64,000 bases of DNA. It comes from Polyangiaceae bacterium (GTDB taxonomy: Bacteria; Myxococcota_A; Polyangia; Polyangiales; Polyangiaceae). Both the position numbers and the translations under genes were made by a program. Positions 1-8,799 of this stretch are shown here, piece after piece. Position 1 is the first letter of the stretch. Each line of letters begins with the position of its first letter. Location: contig JACKEA010000001.1 in NCBI GenBank assembly GCA_020633235.1, positions 2,108,001-2,172,000 of the forward strand. The letters run 5' to 3'. The notes beneath the pieces are model-generated. The model was not told where the DNA came from. It worked only from the letters and a program-made list of their open reading frames with translations, and did not search any database.

Positions 1-89
1 CGTCAACGCGCCGCACGTCCGTGGGAGAGTGCCGGCCGTCCCCGATTCCAACACCAGAATCCGTTGCCCTGAATTAGCGTTGTCTCGTC

Positions 90-1709
90 GTGAAGTGGAC
101 GCACGCAGCAGTGGTCGTCGTGGGGCTGCTCGGAGCGTGCTCGGAGCCGAGCCCAGCCCCTGCTCCTGCCCCGCCCGTCGCGCCCGCTCCAGCGGTGACC
201 GTGGATGCAGCGACGGCCTGTCGCGGCCGCATTCAGGCTGCGCTGAAGGAGGCATCGCTGCCCGGCATCTCCGAGCTCGACGAGCATCGCGCCGAGGTGC
301 TTGCCCGGTCGAAGGCCGAGCCCGTGGTGTTCACCCGCGAGCCCAGAGCGGACCAAGACGTCTCCCGCGAAGTGCAGATGTACCGGGACCAGTTGGCGAA
401 GAGCCCGTCTCCCGGTTGGACGTTGCACCTGCTCTACAAGTACCTCCACAATCGCCCCGAGATCGCCCGAGCCGTGCTCTTGCGCGAGGGCTACCTCTAC
501 TCGGCCAATCCCGACCTTGCTGCCGCGATGGTGGACGCCGTGGAGCTCCACGATCTGTATCGGGAGCCGGAGCTGCGTATCCAGCGCGGCAGTGCGGTGC
601 TCACGGCCAAGAAGGGCAAGGGGATCTACTACGACTACGTGGACGGCCCGGAGCGCGGCCGCCGCGCGCACATCCTGCTTTTCGACCGCGTGTGGCCGGC
701 GGGTACGGATCCCGGGGCGCCGCTGCACGTGGATCTTCGGCCCTTGTCGCACGAGCGCGGATTCCAGCGCATGCGCATCAAGCACCTGTCCGCCGAGCAC
801 ATGGTGGCGGATCTCCGCTACGGCGGCACTTGGGTCCCGTCGCTCTTGGACGTGAAAGGAACGCGGGTGTCCTTCGCCTGCGAGGCGCTGCCGGAAGGCG
901 CTCGGGAGCGGGTCACTCAGGCGCGCGCCCTGGCCACCCGGCGCCAGCGCGCGGTCGCGAAGCAGCGTGCGGCGATGGTCACCATGGTGGAGGAAGCGCT
1001 CCCCTTCGACGAGCCCATCACCGAGGAAGGTCAGCAGGACGGCAACCTGAGGCCGGCGTGGAAGTGGGCGTACAGCCACGGGTGGGATGGCTACACCTTC
1101 AACGACGACTACTACCGCGTGTTCGATCTCCAGGGGCGACCCAAGGTGCCCCAGGTGTGCATCGACTTCATCACCGACACCTTGGAGCGCGCCAGCGGAA
1201 CTTGGTGGGAGCCTCAGGACCGCGCCCGGGAGCGCAAGCTCGGCGGCGTCGATTTCGACAACATGGACATCGAAAACCGCCGCAGCGTGGACGTGTTCAT
1301 TCGCTACGCGAAGGAGCACCCGGCGTGGTTCGACGTCTACGAGCTCGCGGACGAGGAACGCGTGCGTTTCTTCAATCGCCACGACTTCTTCGCCCACCTG
1401 GCCGCCAACGCGGACCGATACGCGCCGGGAGACATCGTCGCCATTCACGGGCCGCGCAGTGACGGCGAGATGCACTGGCATTCGTTCTACATCTACGATT
1501 CGGATCCGGTGACCGGCATGCCGCTGCTCACGGCGAGCAACGCGGGGCGCCCGCGCATCCGCTCTTGGGAAGGCGAGATGCGGGCGGCACCGCTCCGCAG
1601 CATTCGCGCCCGCATTCGCCTTCGGCTGGACTGGCTGGAGTCGATCCTGGGGCGGGACGACGTGGTGACCCAGGCCGGGCCCGCGCCGCTGATCTCCGCG
1701 CCGATCTGA
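90..1709 (+). CDS. Putative papain-fold (NlpC/P60-like) lipoprotein
   Basis: The GTG start gives a 539-residue protein opening with a lipoprotein signal (hydrophobic stretch, then GLLGAC at about residues 12-17) and a Pro/Ala-rich linker, so it should be anchored in the envelope. I do not recognise the middle. The C-terminal third looks like a papain-type fold: Cys357 at the start of a helix (QVCIDFI), a His in a strand about 105 residues later (HWHSFYIY, residues 462-467) and a following Asn (ASNAG). That Cys/His/Asn order matches NlpC/P60-type cysteine peptidases or amidases. The enzymatic role is inferred from spacing only. It lies 25 bp upstream of the M1 aminopeptidase gene on the same strand. 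Confidence 0.75.
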   Translation: MKWTHAAVVVVGLLGACSEPSPAPAPAPPVAPAPAVTVDAATACRGRIQAALKEASLPGISELDEHRAEVLARSKAEPVVFTREPRADQDVSREVQMYRDQLAKSPSPGWTLHLLYKYLHNRPEIARAVLLREGYLYSANPDLAAAMVDAVELHDLYREPELRIQRGSAVLTAKKGKGIYYDYVDGPERGRRAHILLFDRVWPAGTDPGAPLHVDLRPLSHERGFQRMRIKHLSAEHMVADLRYGGTWVPSLLDVKGTRVSFACEALPEGARERVTQARALATRRQRAVAKQRAAMVTMVEEALPFDEPITEEGQQDGNLRPAWKWAYSHGWDGYTFNDDYYRVFDLQGRPKVPQVCIDFITDTLERASGTWWEPQDRARERKLGGVDFDNMDIENRRSVDVFIRYAKEHPAWFDVYELADEERVRFFNRHDFFAHLAANADRYAPGDIVAIHGPRSDGEMHWHSFYIYDSDPVTGMPLLTASNAGRPRIRSWEGEMRAAPLRSIRARIRLRLDWLESILGRDDVVTQAGPAPLISAPI

Positions 1710-1734
1710 GGGATTTCGGCTAATCTCGCCAACC

Positions 1735-4407
1735 GTGAAGCGTGCGGTCGTAGCGCTGGCGGCGGCAGTGGTGGCGTGTGCCCCGAGCGGGCGGGCGCCG
1801 GGGCGCTTCATGCCCTCGCCTCCGCCCGCGTCTCCCGAGCCGGATCCGGCGCCGCCTCCCCGTGCGGATGGGCGCTTGCCGGCCGGGGTGACACCCACGG
1901 CCTACGAGCTCGATCTGACCATCGATCCGAGTCAACCGACCTACATGGGGCGAGTGCGCATCGACGTACGCGTGGACGCGCCCACGCGGGCCATCGTGCT
2001 GCATGCCCGGGGGCCGCGGGTGCTGACGGCATCCGTCGATGACGGCGAGCGACAGTGGGTGACGGCTCGAACGCGCCCGCCCGCCCACGGCAAGGGTGAC
2101 GACGAAGAGCTGGTGCTGGTGGCGAAGCGCGCCGTCCGGCGCGGCGCCGCCCGCATCGACATCCAGTTCGAAGCGCCGTTCTCCGAGGGTCTGAGCGGGA
2201 TCTACAGAGTGAGCGAAGGCGGACGGGCGTACGCGTTTTCGCAAATGGAGCCCACGGACGCGCGTCGGGCATTTCCTTGTTTCGACGAGCCGGGATTCAA
2301 GACGCCGTTTGCCGTGAGCATCACCGTTCCGAGCGAAGACGTCGCCGTGTTCAATACGCCGGAGACGTCGCATCGCGAGAACACGACGAGCCAGCTCCAA
2401 ACCTCCGTGTTCGCGGCGACCCGACCCCTCCCTACCTACCTGATTGCACTGGCCGTTGGCCCCTTGGAGGTGACCGAGGGCGCGCGCGAGCCGACGCCCG
2501 TGCGCGCCATCACCGCCGTCGGCAAGCAGAAGCTCGCCGGGCTCGCGCTGTCCACGGCCTCGGCGCAAGTGCAAGAGCTGTCGCGCTACTTCGGCGAGCC
2601 GTACCCGTATCCCAAGCTGGACTTGGTGGCGGTGCCGGAGTTCGGTGCCGGCGCCATGGAGAACGCAGGTCTCATCACCTTCCGCGAGGAGATCCTGCTC
2701 GTCGATCCCCAGCATGCGTCGGCGCACGCGCGGCGGCGCCTTGCCGGCGTGATGGCCCACGAGCTGTCGCATCAGTGGTTCGGTGATCTGGTCACCATGA
2801 AATGGTGGAACGACGTGTGGCTCAACGAAGGGCTCGCCACCTGGATGGAAGCCAAGGTGGTGGACGCGCTCTCCCCCGAGCTCGGCATCGCCCGCGAGGA
2901 CGTCGTCGAAAAGAGCGAGGTGATGTCTCTCGACTCTCTGGCGTCCGCTCGGAAGATCCGTCAACCGGTGAAGAGCTCGAGCGACGCCCTGGAGGCTTTC
3001 GACGGCATCACCTACGACAAGGCCGCCGCCGTGCTGAAGATGGTGGAAGGTTGGGTGGGGAACGACGTGGTGCAACGCGGCATGCGGCGCTACGTGGCGG
3101 CTCATCGGGACGGGAATGCCTCGGCGGCGGATCTGTTTTCCGCCCTCGACGAAGCCAGCGGCCAGAACGTGGCGCAGGTGATGCAGAGCTTCGTGGATCA
3201 GACCGGCGTGCCCCTGGTTCGCATCGAGACACGCTGCGAGCAAGGCGCGCGGGTGGAGCTCGAGCAATCGGAGTACCGGCGCCCGGAGTCGGCGAAGCGC
3301 TGGACGTTGCCGGTGTGCGTGCGCCCCGACGGCGGTGCAGCCGTGTGCACCGTGATGAGCGACCGGCGCGCGACCCTGAGCCTGCCACGCTGTCCGCGCT
3401 TCCTGGTTCCGAACGCGGAGGCTCTGGGCTACTACCGGCCGCGCCTCTCGGCCGCGCTGCAAGGGGCGCTCCTCAAGCACCTGGCGCGGTTGTCCGAGCG
3501 GGAACGGATCGCGCTCTCGGGTGACAGCTGGGCGCTGGTGGAGAGCGGGCAGTCCGAGGTCAAGGACTACCTGGCGGTGGTGGCGGCGCTCGCCCCCGCG
3601 GCGGGGCGGCTGGAGTGGCAGGAGCTTTCGCGGACCCTCACGGAGCTCGACGGTCTCCTCGAAAGTCCGGAGCGGCGCGCTCGGCTCGGCGCGGCGGTGC
3701 GAAAATGGGCGGCGCCGGCGCTGCGGCGCGTGACCCTGCATGCCTCCGACAAGGACACGGACGAAACACGCACGCTGCGCGCGTTGCTCCTGGGGGTGCT
3801 CGTGGATCTGGCGCACGACCCCGCTGCAGAGCAGACCGTGGCGGCCCTCACCACGCGCTGGCTCGCGGATCCGAGCTCGGTCGAGCCCAGCCTGGCGGCG
3901 GCCGCGATCCCCCTCGCGGCGCGGCGCGGTGACGACAAGCTCTACGCCGCACTGCTCGCTCACATGAAGAGCGCTGGGACCCCGGAGCAGCGGTTGATGG
4001 CGCTGTCCGGGCTCACTGGCTTCTCCGAGCCCAGGCTGCTCGAGCGCACGCTCGGGATGACGCTGGATGGAACGCTGAAGCGCCAAGACCTGCGCTACGT
4101 GTTCCGGCCGCTGTTCGAGCGCCGGGGCGCGCGCGAGGTCGCCTACGGCTGGCTTCGCGCTCACTTCGACGAGCTGAAGAAGCGGCTTCCGGGTTTCATC
4201 CTCGGGCGCCTGGTGTGGGTGGTGGCAGGCCTGTGCGACGAGCAGCAGGTGCTGGACGGCGAAGCCTTCTTCCGACCGCGCCTCGCGCGCTTGGAGGGCG
4301 CCGACAAGCACCTGAGCCAGGCCGTGGAGCGCGGCCGCGTTTGCGCTGCATTTCGCGCCGAACGCCGCCAGAGCGCTCGCGACGCCCTCGATTCATCGTT
4401 GCCGTAG
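1735..4407 (+). CDS. M1 family aminopeptidase, predicted lipoprotein
   Basis: An 890-residue zinc aminopeptidase of the M1 (PepN/ERAP) family, removing N-terminal residues from peptides. The exopeptidase motif GAMEN is at residues 306-310, the zinc site HELSH at 342-346, and the second zinc ligand Glu365 in the NEG motif. An N-terminal beta domain precedes the catalytic domain, and a long helical ERAP1-C-like domain follows from about residue 540. The N-terminus has a lipobox-like VVAC and then a Pro-rich linker, which suggests membrane anchoring rather than the cytosolic location of classical PepN. The GTG start places the signal peptide correctly. A second, different M1 protein is encoded at 56847-58862. 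Confidence 0.9.
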   Translation: MKRAVVALAAAVVACAPSGRAPGRFMPSPPPASPEPDPAPPPRADGRLPAGVTPTAYELDLTIDPSQPTYMGRVRIDVRVDAPTRAIVLHARGPRVLTASVDDGERQWVTARTRPPAHGKGDDEELVLVAKRAVRRGAARIDIQFEAPFSEGLSGIYRVSEGGRAYAFSQMEPTDARRAFPCFDEPGFKTPFAVSITVPSEDVAVFNTPETSHRENTTSQLQTSVFAATRPLPTYLIALAVGPLEVTEGAREPTPVRAITAVGKQKLAGLALSTASAQVQELSRYFGEPYPYPKLDLVAVPEFGAGAMENAGLITFREEILLVDPQHASAHARRRLAGVMAHELSHQWFGDLVTMKWWNDVWLNEGLATWMEAKVVDALSPELGIAREDVVEKSEVMSLDSLASARKIRQPVKSSSDALEAFDGITYDKAAAVLKMVEGWVGNDVVQRGMRRYVAAHRDGNASAADLFSALDEASGQNVAQVMQSFVDQTGVPLVRIETRCEQGARVELEQSEYRRPESAKRWTLPVCVRPDGGAAVCTVMSDRRATLSLPRCPRFLVPNAEALGYYRPRLSAALQGALLKHLARLSERERIALSGDSWALVESGQSEVKDYLAVVAALAPAAGRLEWQELSRTLTELDGLLESPERRARLGAAVRKWAAPALRRVTLHASDKDTDETRTLRALLLGVLVDLAHDPAAEQTVAALTTRWLADPSSVEPSLAAAAIPLAARRGDDKLYAALLAHMKSAGTPEQRLMALSGLTGFSEPRLLERTLGMTLDGTLKRQDLRYVFRPLFERRGAREVAYGWLRAHFDELKKRLPGFILGRLVWVVAGLCDEQQVLDGEAFFRPRLARLEGADKHLSQAVERGRVCAAFRAERRQSARDALDSSLP

Positions 4408-4410
4408 TCC

Positions 4411-4440
4411 GAACGCATTGTTGCGTTCCGGTGGGGTTTT
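4411..4440 (+). terminator. Hairpin after the M1 peptidase gene
   Basis: A perfect 7-bp stem (GAACGCA / TGCGTTC) with a 4-base loop at 4411-4428, followed by GGTGGGGTTTT. It begins 3 bases after the peptidase stop and ends 60 bp before the YceI start. The T run is short, so terminator function is plausible but not certain. Confidence 0.4.
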
Positions 4441-4499
4441 ACGCGCACGGCGGCGAGCGCAGGTTTGTCCTGCACTCAGGAGTGCAGAAAGGAACGATC

Positions 4500-5018
4500 A
4501 TGGCGTGGGAACTGGACACTGCACACTCGGAGGTCGCCTTCGCGGTCAAGCACATGATGATCAGCACGGTGAAGGGAAAGTTCACCAGCTTTGCTGCGAG
4601 CGTCTCGTTGGATCCGAAGAACGTGACGGCCGCTTCCGTGGAAGCCTCGGTGGACATCGCGAGCATTCACACCGGTGAGGAGCAACGCGACGGGCACCTC
4701 AAGTCGGGAGATTTCTTCGACGCCGAGCAGCACCCGAAGATGACGTTCAAGAGCACCTCCGTGAAGCAGTCCGGCACGGACGTGACCATCGCGGGAGACC
4801 TCACCATCAAGGGCAGCACCAAGCCCGTGACGTTGAAGGGAACCATGGAGGGACCCGCCAAGGATCCCTGGGGCAACCAGCGGGTGGGCTTCAGCCTGGC
4901 GACGGAAATCGACCGCGAGGACTTTGGGCTGACTTGGAACCAGGTTCTCGAGACCGGCGGCGTGCTGGTGGGCAAGAAGGTGAAGATCTCCGTGGAGGCC
5001 GAGCTCATCGCCAAGTGA
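4500..5018 (+). CDS. YceI-like domain protein
   Basis: A 172-residue protein spanning the whole YceI family fold, a lipocalin-like barrel that binds isoprenoid or other amphiphilic ligands. Family features are the opening WELDTAHSEVAFAVKHMMIS, the inner IAGDLTIKGSTKPVTL segment and the closing EDFGLTWNQVLETGG region. The ATG is preceded by a good ribosome site (GAAAGGA, about 6 bases upstream). No signal peptide is visible, unlike E. coli YceI, so a cytoplasmic location is likely. The family assignment is firm; the ligand is unknown. Confidence 0.92.
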   Translation: MAWELDTAHSEVAFAVKHMMISTVKGKFTSFAASVSLDPKNVTAASVEASVDIASIHTGEEQRDGHLKSGDFFDAEQHPKMTFKSTSVKQSGTDVTIAGDLTIKGSTKPVTLKGTMEGPAKDPWGNQRVGFSLATEIDREDFGLTWNQVLETGGVLVGKKVKISVEAELIAK

Positions 5019-5044
5019 CCGGCAACGGATGTAAGCTCCCGACC

Positions 5045-6358
5045 GTGGAAAAAGAACGAGTGAAGTTCCCCGTGCGCGTGGGCCTGCTCGGCTGCGGCAC
5101 GGTCGGGGGCGGCGTCATCCGTCTGATCCAGGAGAACAGCGAGTACCTCGCATCCCGCGTGGGTGCGCCGTTGTCCATCACCCACGTCTTGGTCCGCGAC
5201 GCGGTCAAGGATCGCGTGGCCGAGTGTCGGCGGGAGTGGATCACGACCGACCCCGAAGCCGTGCTGGGACAGGACGTCGACCTGGTGGTCGAGGTCATGG
5301 GCGGGGAGGAGCCGGCGCGGGGCTATCTGGAGCGTGCCATCAAGAGCGGCAAGAGCGTCGTCACCGCCAACAAGCTGCTCATCGCCAAGCACGGCCCCGA
5401 GCTGGTGGAGCACGCCATTTCCGCGGGCGTGGATCTGGCCTTCGAAGCCTCCGTGGGCGGTGGCATTCCCGTCATTCGCACGCTGCGCGAGGCGCTCACC
5501 AGCGATTGGGTGCAGAGCGTTCACGCCATCCTCAATGGCACCTGCAACTACATCCTGACGCGCATGCGCGACGGCGGCGTGAGCTTCGACGCGGCGCTGT
5601 CGGAAGCGCAGGAAAAAGGCTACGCCGAGGCCGACCCCACGCTGGACGTGGACGGTCACGACGCCGCGCAGAAGCTGGTGGTGACGAGCATGCTGGCCTT
5701 CGGCGCCAAGGTGGATGCCGCCGAGGTGCCCACGGAGGGCATCCGCGCCATCGATCAGCTCGATTTCCAGTTCGCCGAGCGCTTCGGCTACACCATCAAG
5801 CACCTGGCCATCGGGCGCGATCTGGGGGAGCGGGTCGAGCTCCGAGTGCACCCGACCTTGGTGCCCAAGACCAGTGTGCTGGCGAACATCGATGGCGTGC
5901 TGAACGGAGTGTTCATCGTCGGCCGCGCTCTCGGGCCCTGCCTATTGGTGGGGCGCGGGGCAGGGGACATGCCCACGGCGGTCAGCGTGGTCGCGGATCT
6001 GGTGGACGTCGCCCGCTCCAAGATCGAGGGCGAGCCGGGGCTCGCCACCCGCGGCATCCAACTGAAGGAGCGGCCGCTGCTGCCCCTCGAGGAGGTCGAG
6101 TCGCGCTACTACCTGCGCTTCGACGTAGAAGATACTCCCGGCGTGCTCGGCCACATCGCGACCGAGCTCGGCAAGGAAGGCATCAGCATCGAGCACATGG
6201 TGCAGGAGGGCCGCGCGGCCACCAGCAACAACGCCGTGCCGGTGCTGCTCGTCACCCACGCCTCCACGGAGGGCGCCGTGCGGCGAGCCGCGGCCGTGAT
6301 CGGCGCCTCGTCGTTCATGCGCGGCCACCCGCGCTTGATCCGCATCGAGGACGTCTGA
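5045..6358 (+). CDS. hom: Homoserine dehydrogenase
   Basis: A 437-residue homoserine dehydrogenase, reducing aspartate semialdehyde to homoserine in the Thr/Met branch of aspartate-family synthesis. The N-terminal Rossmann motif is GLLGCGTVGGG. The catalytic domain carries ILNGTCNYILTRM and the KGYAEADPTLDVDGHDA segment containing the substrate-binding and Lys/Asp residues. A C-terminal ACT domain (about residues 355-430, YYLRFDVEDTPGVLGHIA) probably mediates threonine feedback inhibition. The frame stays open upstream, but the GTG at 5045 starts just before the Rossmann strand. The stop is directly followed by the murI ATG, so the two genes are probably cotranscribed. Confidence 0.95.
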   Translation: MEKERVKFPVRVGLLGCGTVGGGVIRLIQENSEYLASRVGAPLSITHVLVRDAVKDRVAECRREWITTDPEAVLGQDVDLVVEVMGGEEPARGYLERAIKSGKSVVTANKLLIAKHGPELVEHAISAGVDLAFEASVGGGIPVIRTLREALTSDWVQSVHAILNGTCNYILTRMRDGGVSFDAALSEAQEKGYAEADPTLDVDGHDAAQKLVVTSMLAFGAKVDAAEVPTEGIRAIDQLDFQFAERFGYTIKHLAIGRDLGERVELRVHPTLVPKTSVLANIDGVLNGVFIVGRALGPCLLVGRGAGDMPTAVSVVADLVDVARSKIEGEPGLATRGIQLKERPLLPLEEVESRYYLRFDVEDTPGVLGHIATELGKEGISIEHMVQEGRAATSNNAVPVLLVTHASTEGAVRRAAAVIGASSFMRGHPRLIRIEDV

Positions 6359-7216
6359 ATGCCGGACCCCGCGCTGCCCCTCGGCGTGTTCGATTCCGGG
6401 CTGGGCGGCTTGACCGTGGTGCACGCGCTGCTCGAGGCACTGCCCGAAGAGCGCATCGTGTACCTGGGAGACACCGCGCGAGTGCCCTACGGCACGCGCT
6501 CGGCCGAGACCGTGATCCGCTACGCCAAGAGCTGCGCTCGCGTGCTCACGGATCGTGGCATCAAGGCGCTGGTGGTCGCCTGCAACACGGTGAGCGCCGT
6601 GGCTCTCGACGTTCTGCGAGCAGAGCTGGATTTGCCCGTGGTGGGTGTGGTCGTGCCCGGCGCCAGCGCGGCGGTCACCGCGGCCGAAGCCGCCGCACGT
6701 GAAAGCGCGGCTCCCGTGAAGGTCGGCGTGCTCGGCACCCAGGGCACCATCGGGTCCGGCGCCTATCCCCGCGCCGTGAGCCAGATCTCCACGCGTCTCG
6801 AGGTCGTCGGGCAGCCTGCGCCGTTGCTCGTCCCCTTGGTGGAAGAAGGCTGGCTCGAAGGTCAGGTTCCAGAGCTCGCCGTGGAGCGCTACGTCGCTCC
6901 GTTGATCGACGCCGGCGCCGGCGTCATCGTCCTCGGTTGCACGCACTACCCGCTGCTCAAAGCCACCATCGAGCGCGTCGCCGAGCGCGTCGCCGGCCAC
7001 GCGGTGCCCGTGGTGGACAGCGCTCTGGCGACGGCCCACGCCGTGCTCGAGCTGGTGAACGAACGACGCATAGTGCCCGCGCCGCCGGGCCCCGAGCGAA
7101 GCCATGCCCAGCGCCTCGAGCTGCTGGTCACGGATCTCCCCAAGAGCTTCGCGACGGTCGCCTCCCGTTTCTTGGGCGAGGCGGTGGTCGACGTGCAGCA
7201 GATCGATCTGGGCTGA
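6359..7216 (+). CDS. murI: Glutamate racemase
   Basis: A 285-residue cofactor-independent glutamate racemase supplying D-Glu for peptidoglycan. It begins with the family motif GVFDSGLGGLTVV. The two catalytic cysteines lie in VVACNTVSA and LGCTHYPLL, and the YLGDTARVPYG loop is intact. Its ATG abuts the hom stop with no gap, so it is probably translationally coupled. The length is normal for the family. Confidence 0.96.
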   Translation: MPDPALPLGVFDSGLGGLTVVHALLEALPEERIVYLGDTARVPYGTRSAETVIRYAKSCARVLTDRGIKALVVACNTVSAVALDVLRAELDLPVVGVVVPGASAAVTAAEAAARESAAPVKVGVLGTQGTIGSGAYPRAVSQISTRLEVVGQPAPLLVPLVEEGWLEGQVPELAVERYVAPLIDAGAGVIVLGCTHYPLLKATIERVAERVAGHAVPVVDSALATAHAVLELVNERRIVPAPPGPERSHAQRLELLVTDLPKSFATVASRFLGEAVVDVQQIDLG

Positions 7217-7347
7217 CCTGACGAGGGTCATGTCGGTCCGCCGCGGTACCGCGCCGGGGCGGTCTCACGGTTCGGAGTTTGGGCCTGCAGGCTGTCGGGG
7301 ATCAGTCAGAGGCCTGCCCTTGCCCACGAAGAGCTGCGCCCTCGGGC

Positions 7348-7353
7348 TATAAC
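7348..7353 (+). promoter_or_regulatory. Possible -10 element
   Basis: TATAAC lies in the 203-bp gap between murI and the oxidoreductase genes, 67 bp before the ATG at 7420. No convincing -35 element sits at 16-18 bp. The same gap holds a 12-bp palindrome CGCGGTACCGCG at 7242-7253. The assignment is weak. Confidence 0.25.
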
Positions 7354-7419
7354 GCGGACGTTCGTTCGGGGCTCGCCCTGTGCCCATCAGGACCGCTCCG
7401 GCGCAAAGGACGGTGGGAG

Positions 7420-8799
7420 ATGGCGCGAGAGAGACCCGAAGTGATGTTGACCCCCGAGCTTTGCAAGGGCTGCGGGCGCTGCGTGGAGGCGTGTCCGAAG
7501 CACGCCATCGCCCTCGGCAGCGAGATCAACCAAACCTCCGGATTGATCCCGGTCCACATCGATTACGAGACCTGCAACCACTGCGGGCTGTGCATCTCCG
7601 CGTGTCCCGAACCGTACGGTCTCGGTAACGAGGTCTACGAGCTCGAGGATCCAGAGAAGCTCTATGGCTCGATCAAGGAGCCGGCGCCGGAACCGACGGA
7701 CATCCCCGGCGAGGCCATCGCGCTGCCCAAGGTGGAGCCGCTGCTGTTGAAGGGCAACTACGCCGCGGCCCTGGGCGCGATTCTCGCTGGCTGTCGTCAC
7801 GTGTTCGGCTATCCGATCACGCCCAGTACCGAAGGTGCGGAGCTGATGGCGAAGCTCTTGCCCAAGCTCGGCGGCGTGTTCCTGCAAGCCGTCAGCGAGG
7901 TAGCGACGGTGAATCACATGTACGGCTGCGGCGGTGCCGGCTTGCCGACCATGACCTTCACCAGCTCGCCGGGCTTCTCCCTGATGTTGGAGGGGATTTC
8001 CTACATGATCGGCGCGGAGCTGCCCGGCGTGTTCGTGAACGTGATGCGCCCGGGTCCCGGCCTCGGGTACATCGGCCCCGAACAGTCCGACGTGAAGCTC
8101 GCCTGCCGCGGCCTGGGTCACGGCAACACCCACGCCATCGTGCTGGCGCCGACGTCCCCGCAGGAGATGCTCGATCTGACGATGCTGGCCTTCGAGCTCA
8201 CCTTCAAATACCGAAACCCGGTGGTGGTCGCCGCAGACGGCTACCTCGGCCAGATCACGGGTCGCGTGCAGCTCCCCGACACCATGTACAAGCCCGGCTT
8301 GCCGAAGTGGGCGGTGTGGGGCGACGCCGCGCACAAGCGCAACCTGAACTCGTCGATCTTCCAGGACTGGGTGGATCTCGAGAAGCACAATGAGCACATC
8401 AGCGCGAAGTATCGTGAGATGCAGAAGCACGAGCAACGCGCCCTGACCTTCAAGGCGGAGGGCGCGAAGACCTTGGTGCTGGCCGCCAACACGCCGGCGC
8501 GCATGGCCAAGGCGGCGGTGGAGCAGCTGCGCCGCGACGGCCTGTCGGTGGGCTTGTTCCAGCCGGTGACGCTGTGGCCGTTTCCCATCGATGCGCTCCT
8601 GCCGTTGCTCGAGAACGCGGAGCAGCTCTTGGTGGTGGAGGCCAGCGACGGTCAGCTCGAAGACGAGCTGCGCTTGGCCCTGCACCACGCCGGGGTCCTG
8701 GGCGTGCCCATCCACCACTTGCGGCACATGGGCGGCATCTTGCCGGTCGACGAGGAAATCGAGCGGGAAGCCCGCAGCATCACGGAGGCGGCGTCATGA
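7420..8799 (+). CDS. 2-oxoacid:ferredoxin oxidoreductase, fused ferredoxin + alpha subunit
   Basis: A 459-residue fusion of a two-[4Fe-4S] ferredoxin domain (residues 10-75; CKGCGRCVEACPK and CNHCGLCISACPE) with the alpha subunit of a Kor/Vor-type 2-oxoacid:ferredoxin oxidoreductase. The alpha part carries the signature FGYPITPSTEGAEL and continues through a normal C-terminal domain. With the next gene it makes a CoA-dependent enzyme that oxidatively decarboxylates 2-oxoglutarate or branched-chain 2-oxoacids, or runs in reverse. The substrate cannot be told from sequence alone. The ATG at 7420 has AAAGGA about 8 bases upstream; the longer upstream frame lacks homology. The stop overlaps the next ATG (ATGA). 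Confidence 0.93.
   Translation: MARERPEVMLTPELCKGCGRCVEACPKHAIALGSEINQTSGLIPVHIDYETCNHCGLCISACPEPYGLGNEVYELEDPEKLYGSIKEPAPEPTDIPGEAIALPKVEPLLLKGNYAAALGAILAGCRHVFGYPITPSTEGAELMAKLLPKLGGVFLQAVSEVATVNHMYGCGGAGLPTMTFTSSPGFSLMLEGISYMIGAELPGVFVNVMRPGPGLGYIGPEQSDVKLACRGLGHGNTHAIVLAPTSPQEMLDLTMLAFELTFKYRNPVVVAADGYLGQITGRVQLPDTMYKPGLPKWAVWGDAAHKRNLNSSIFQDWVDLEKHNEHISAKYREMQKHEQRALTFKAEGAKTLVLAANTPARMAKAAVEQLRRDGLSVGLFQPVTLWPFPIDALLPLLENAEQLLVVEASDGQLEDELRLALHHAGVLGVPIHHLRHMGGILPVDEEIEREARSITEAAS

Noticed and set aside
3..1898. Long minus-strand reading frame opposite the first two genes
   Set aside because: High-GC shadow: Arg/His/Gly-rich, no motif; the plus-strand frames carry a lipobox and the M1 motifs.
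7242..7253. CGCGGTACCGCG palindrome as an operator
   Set aside because: GC-rich palindromes this short are expected by chance in this composition, and no regulator is adjacent.
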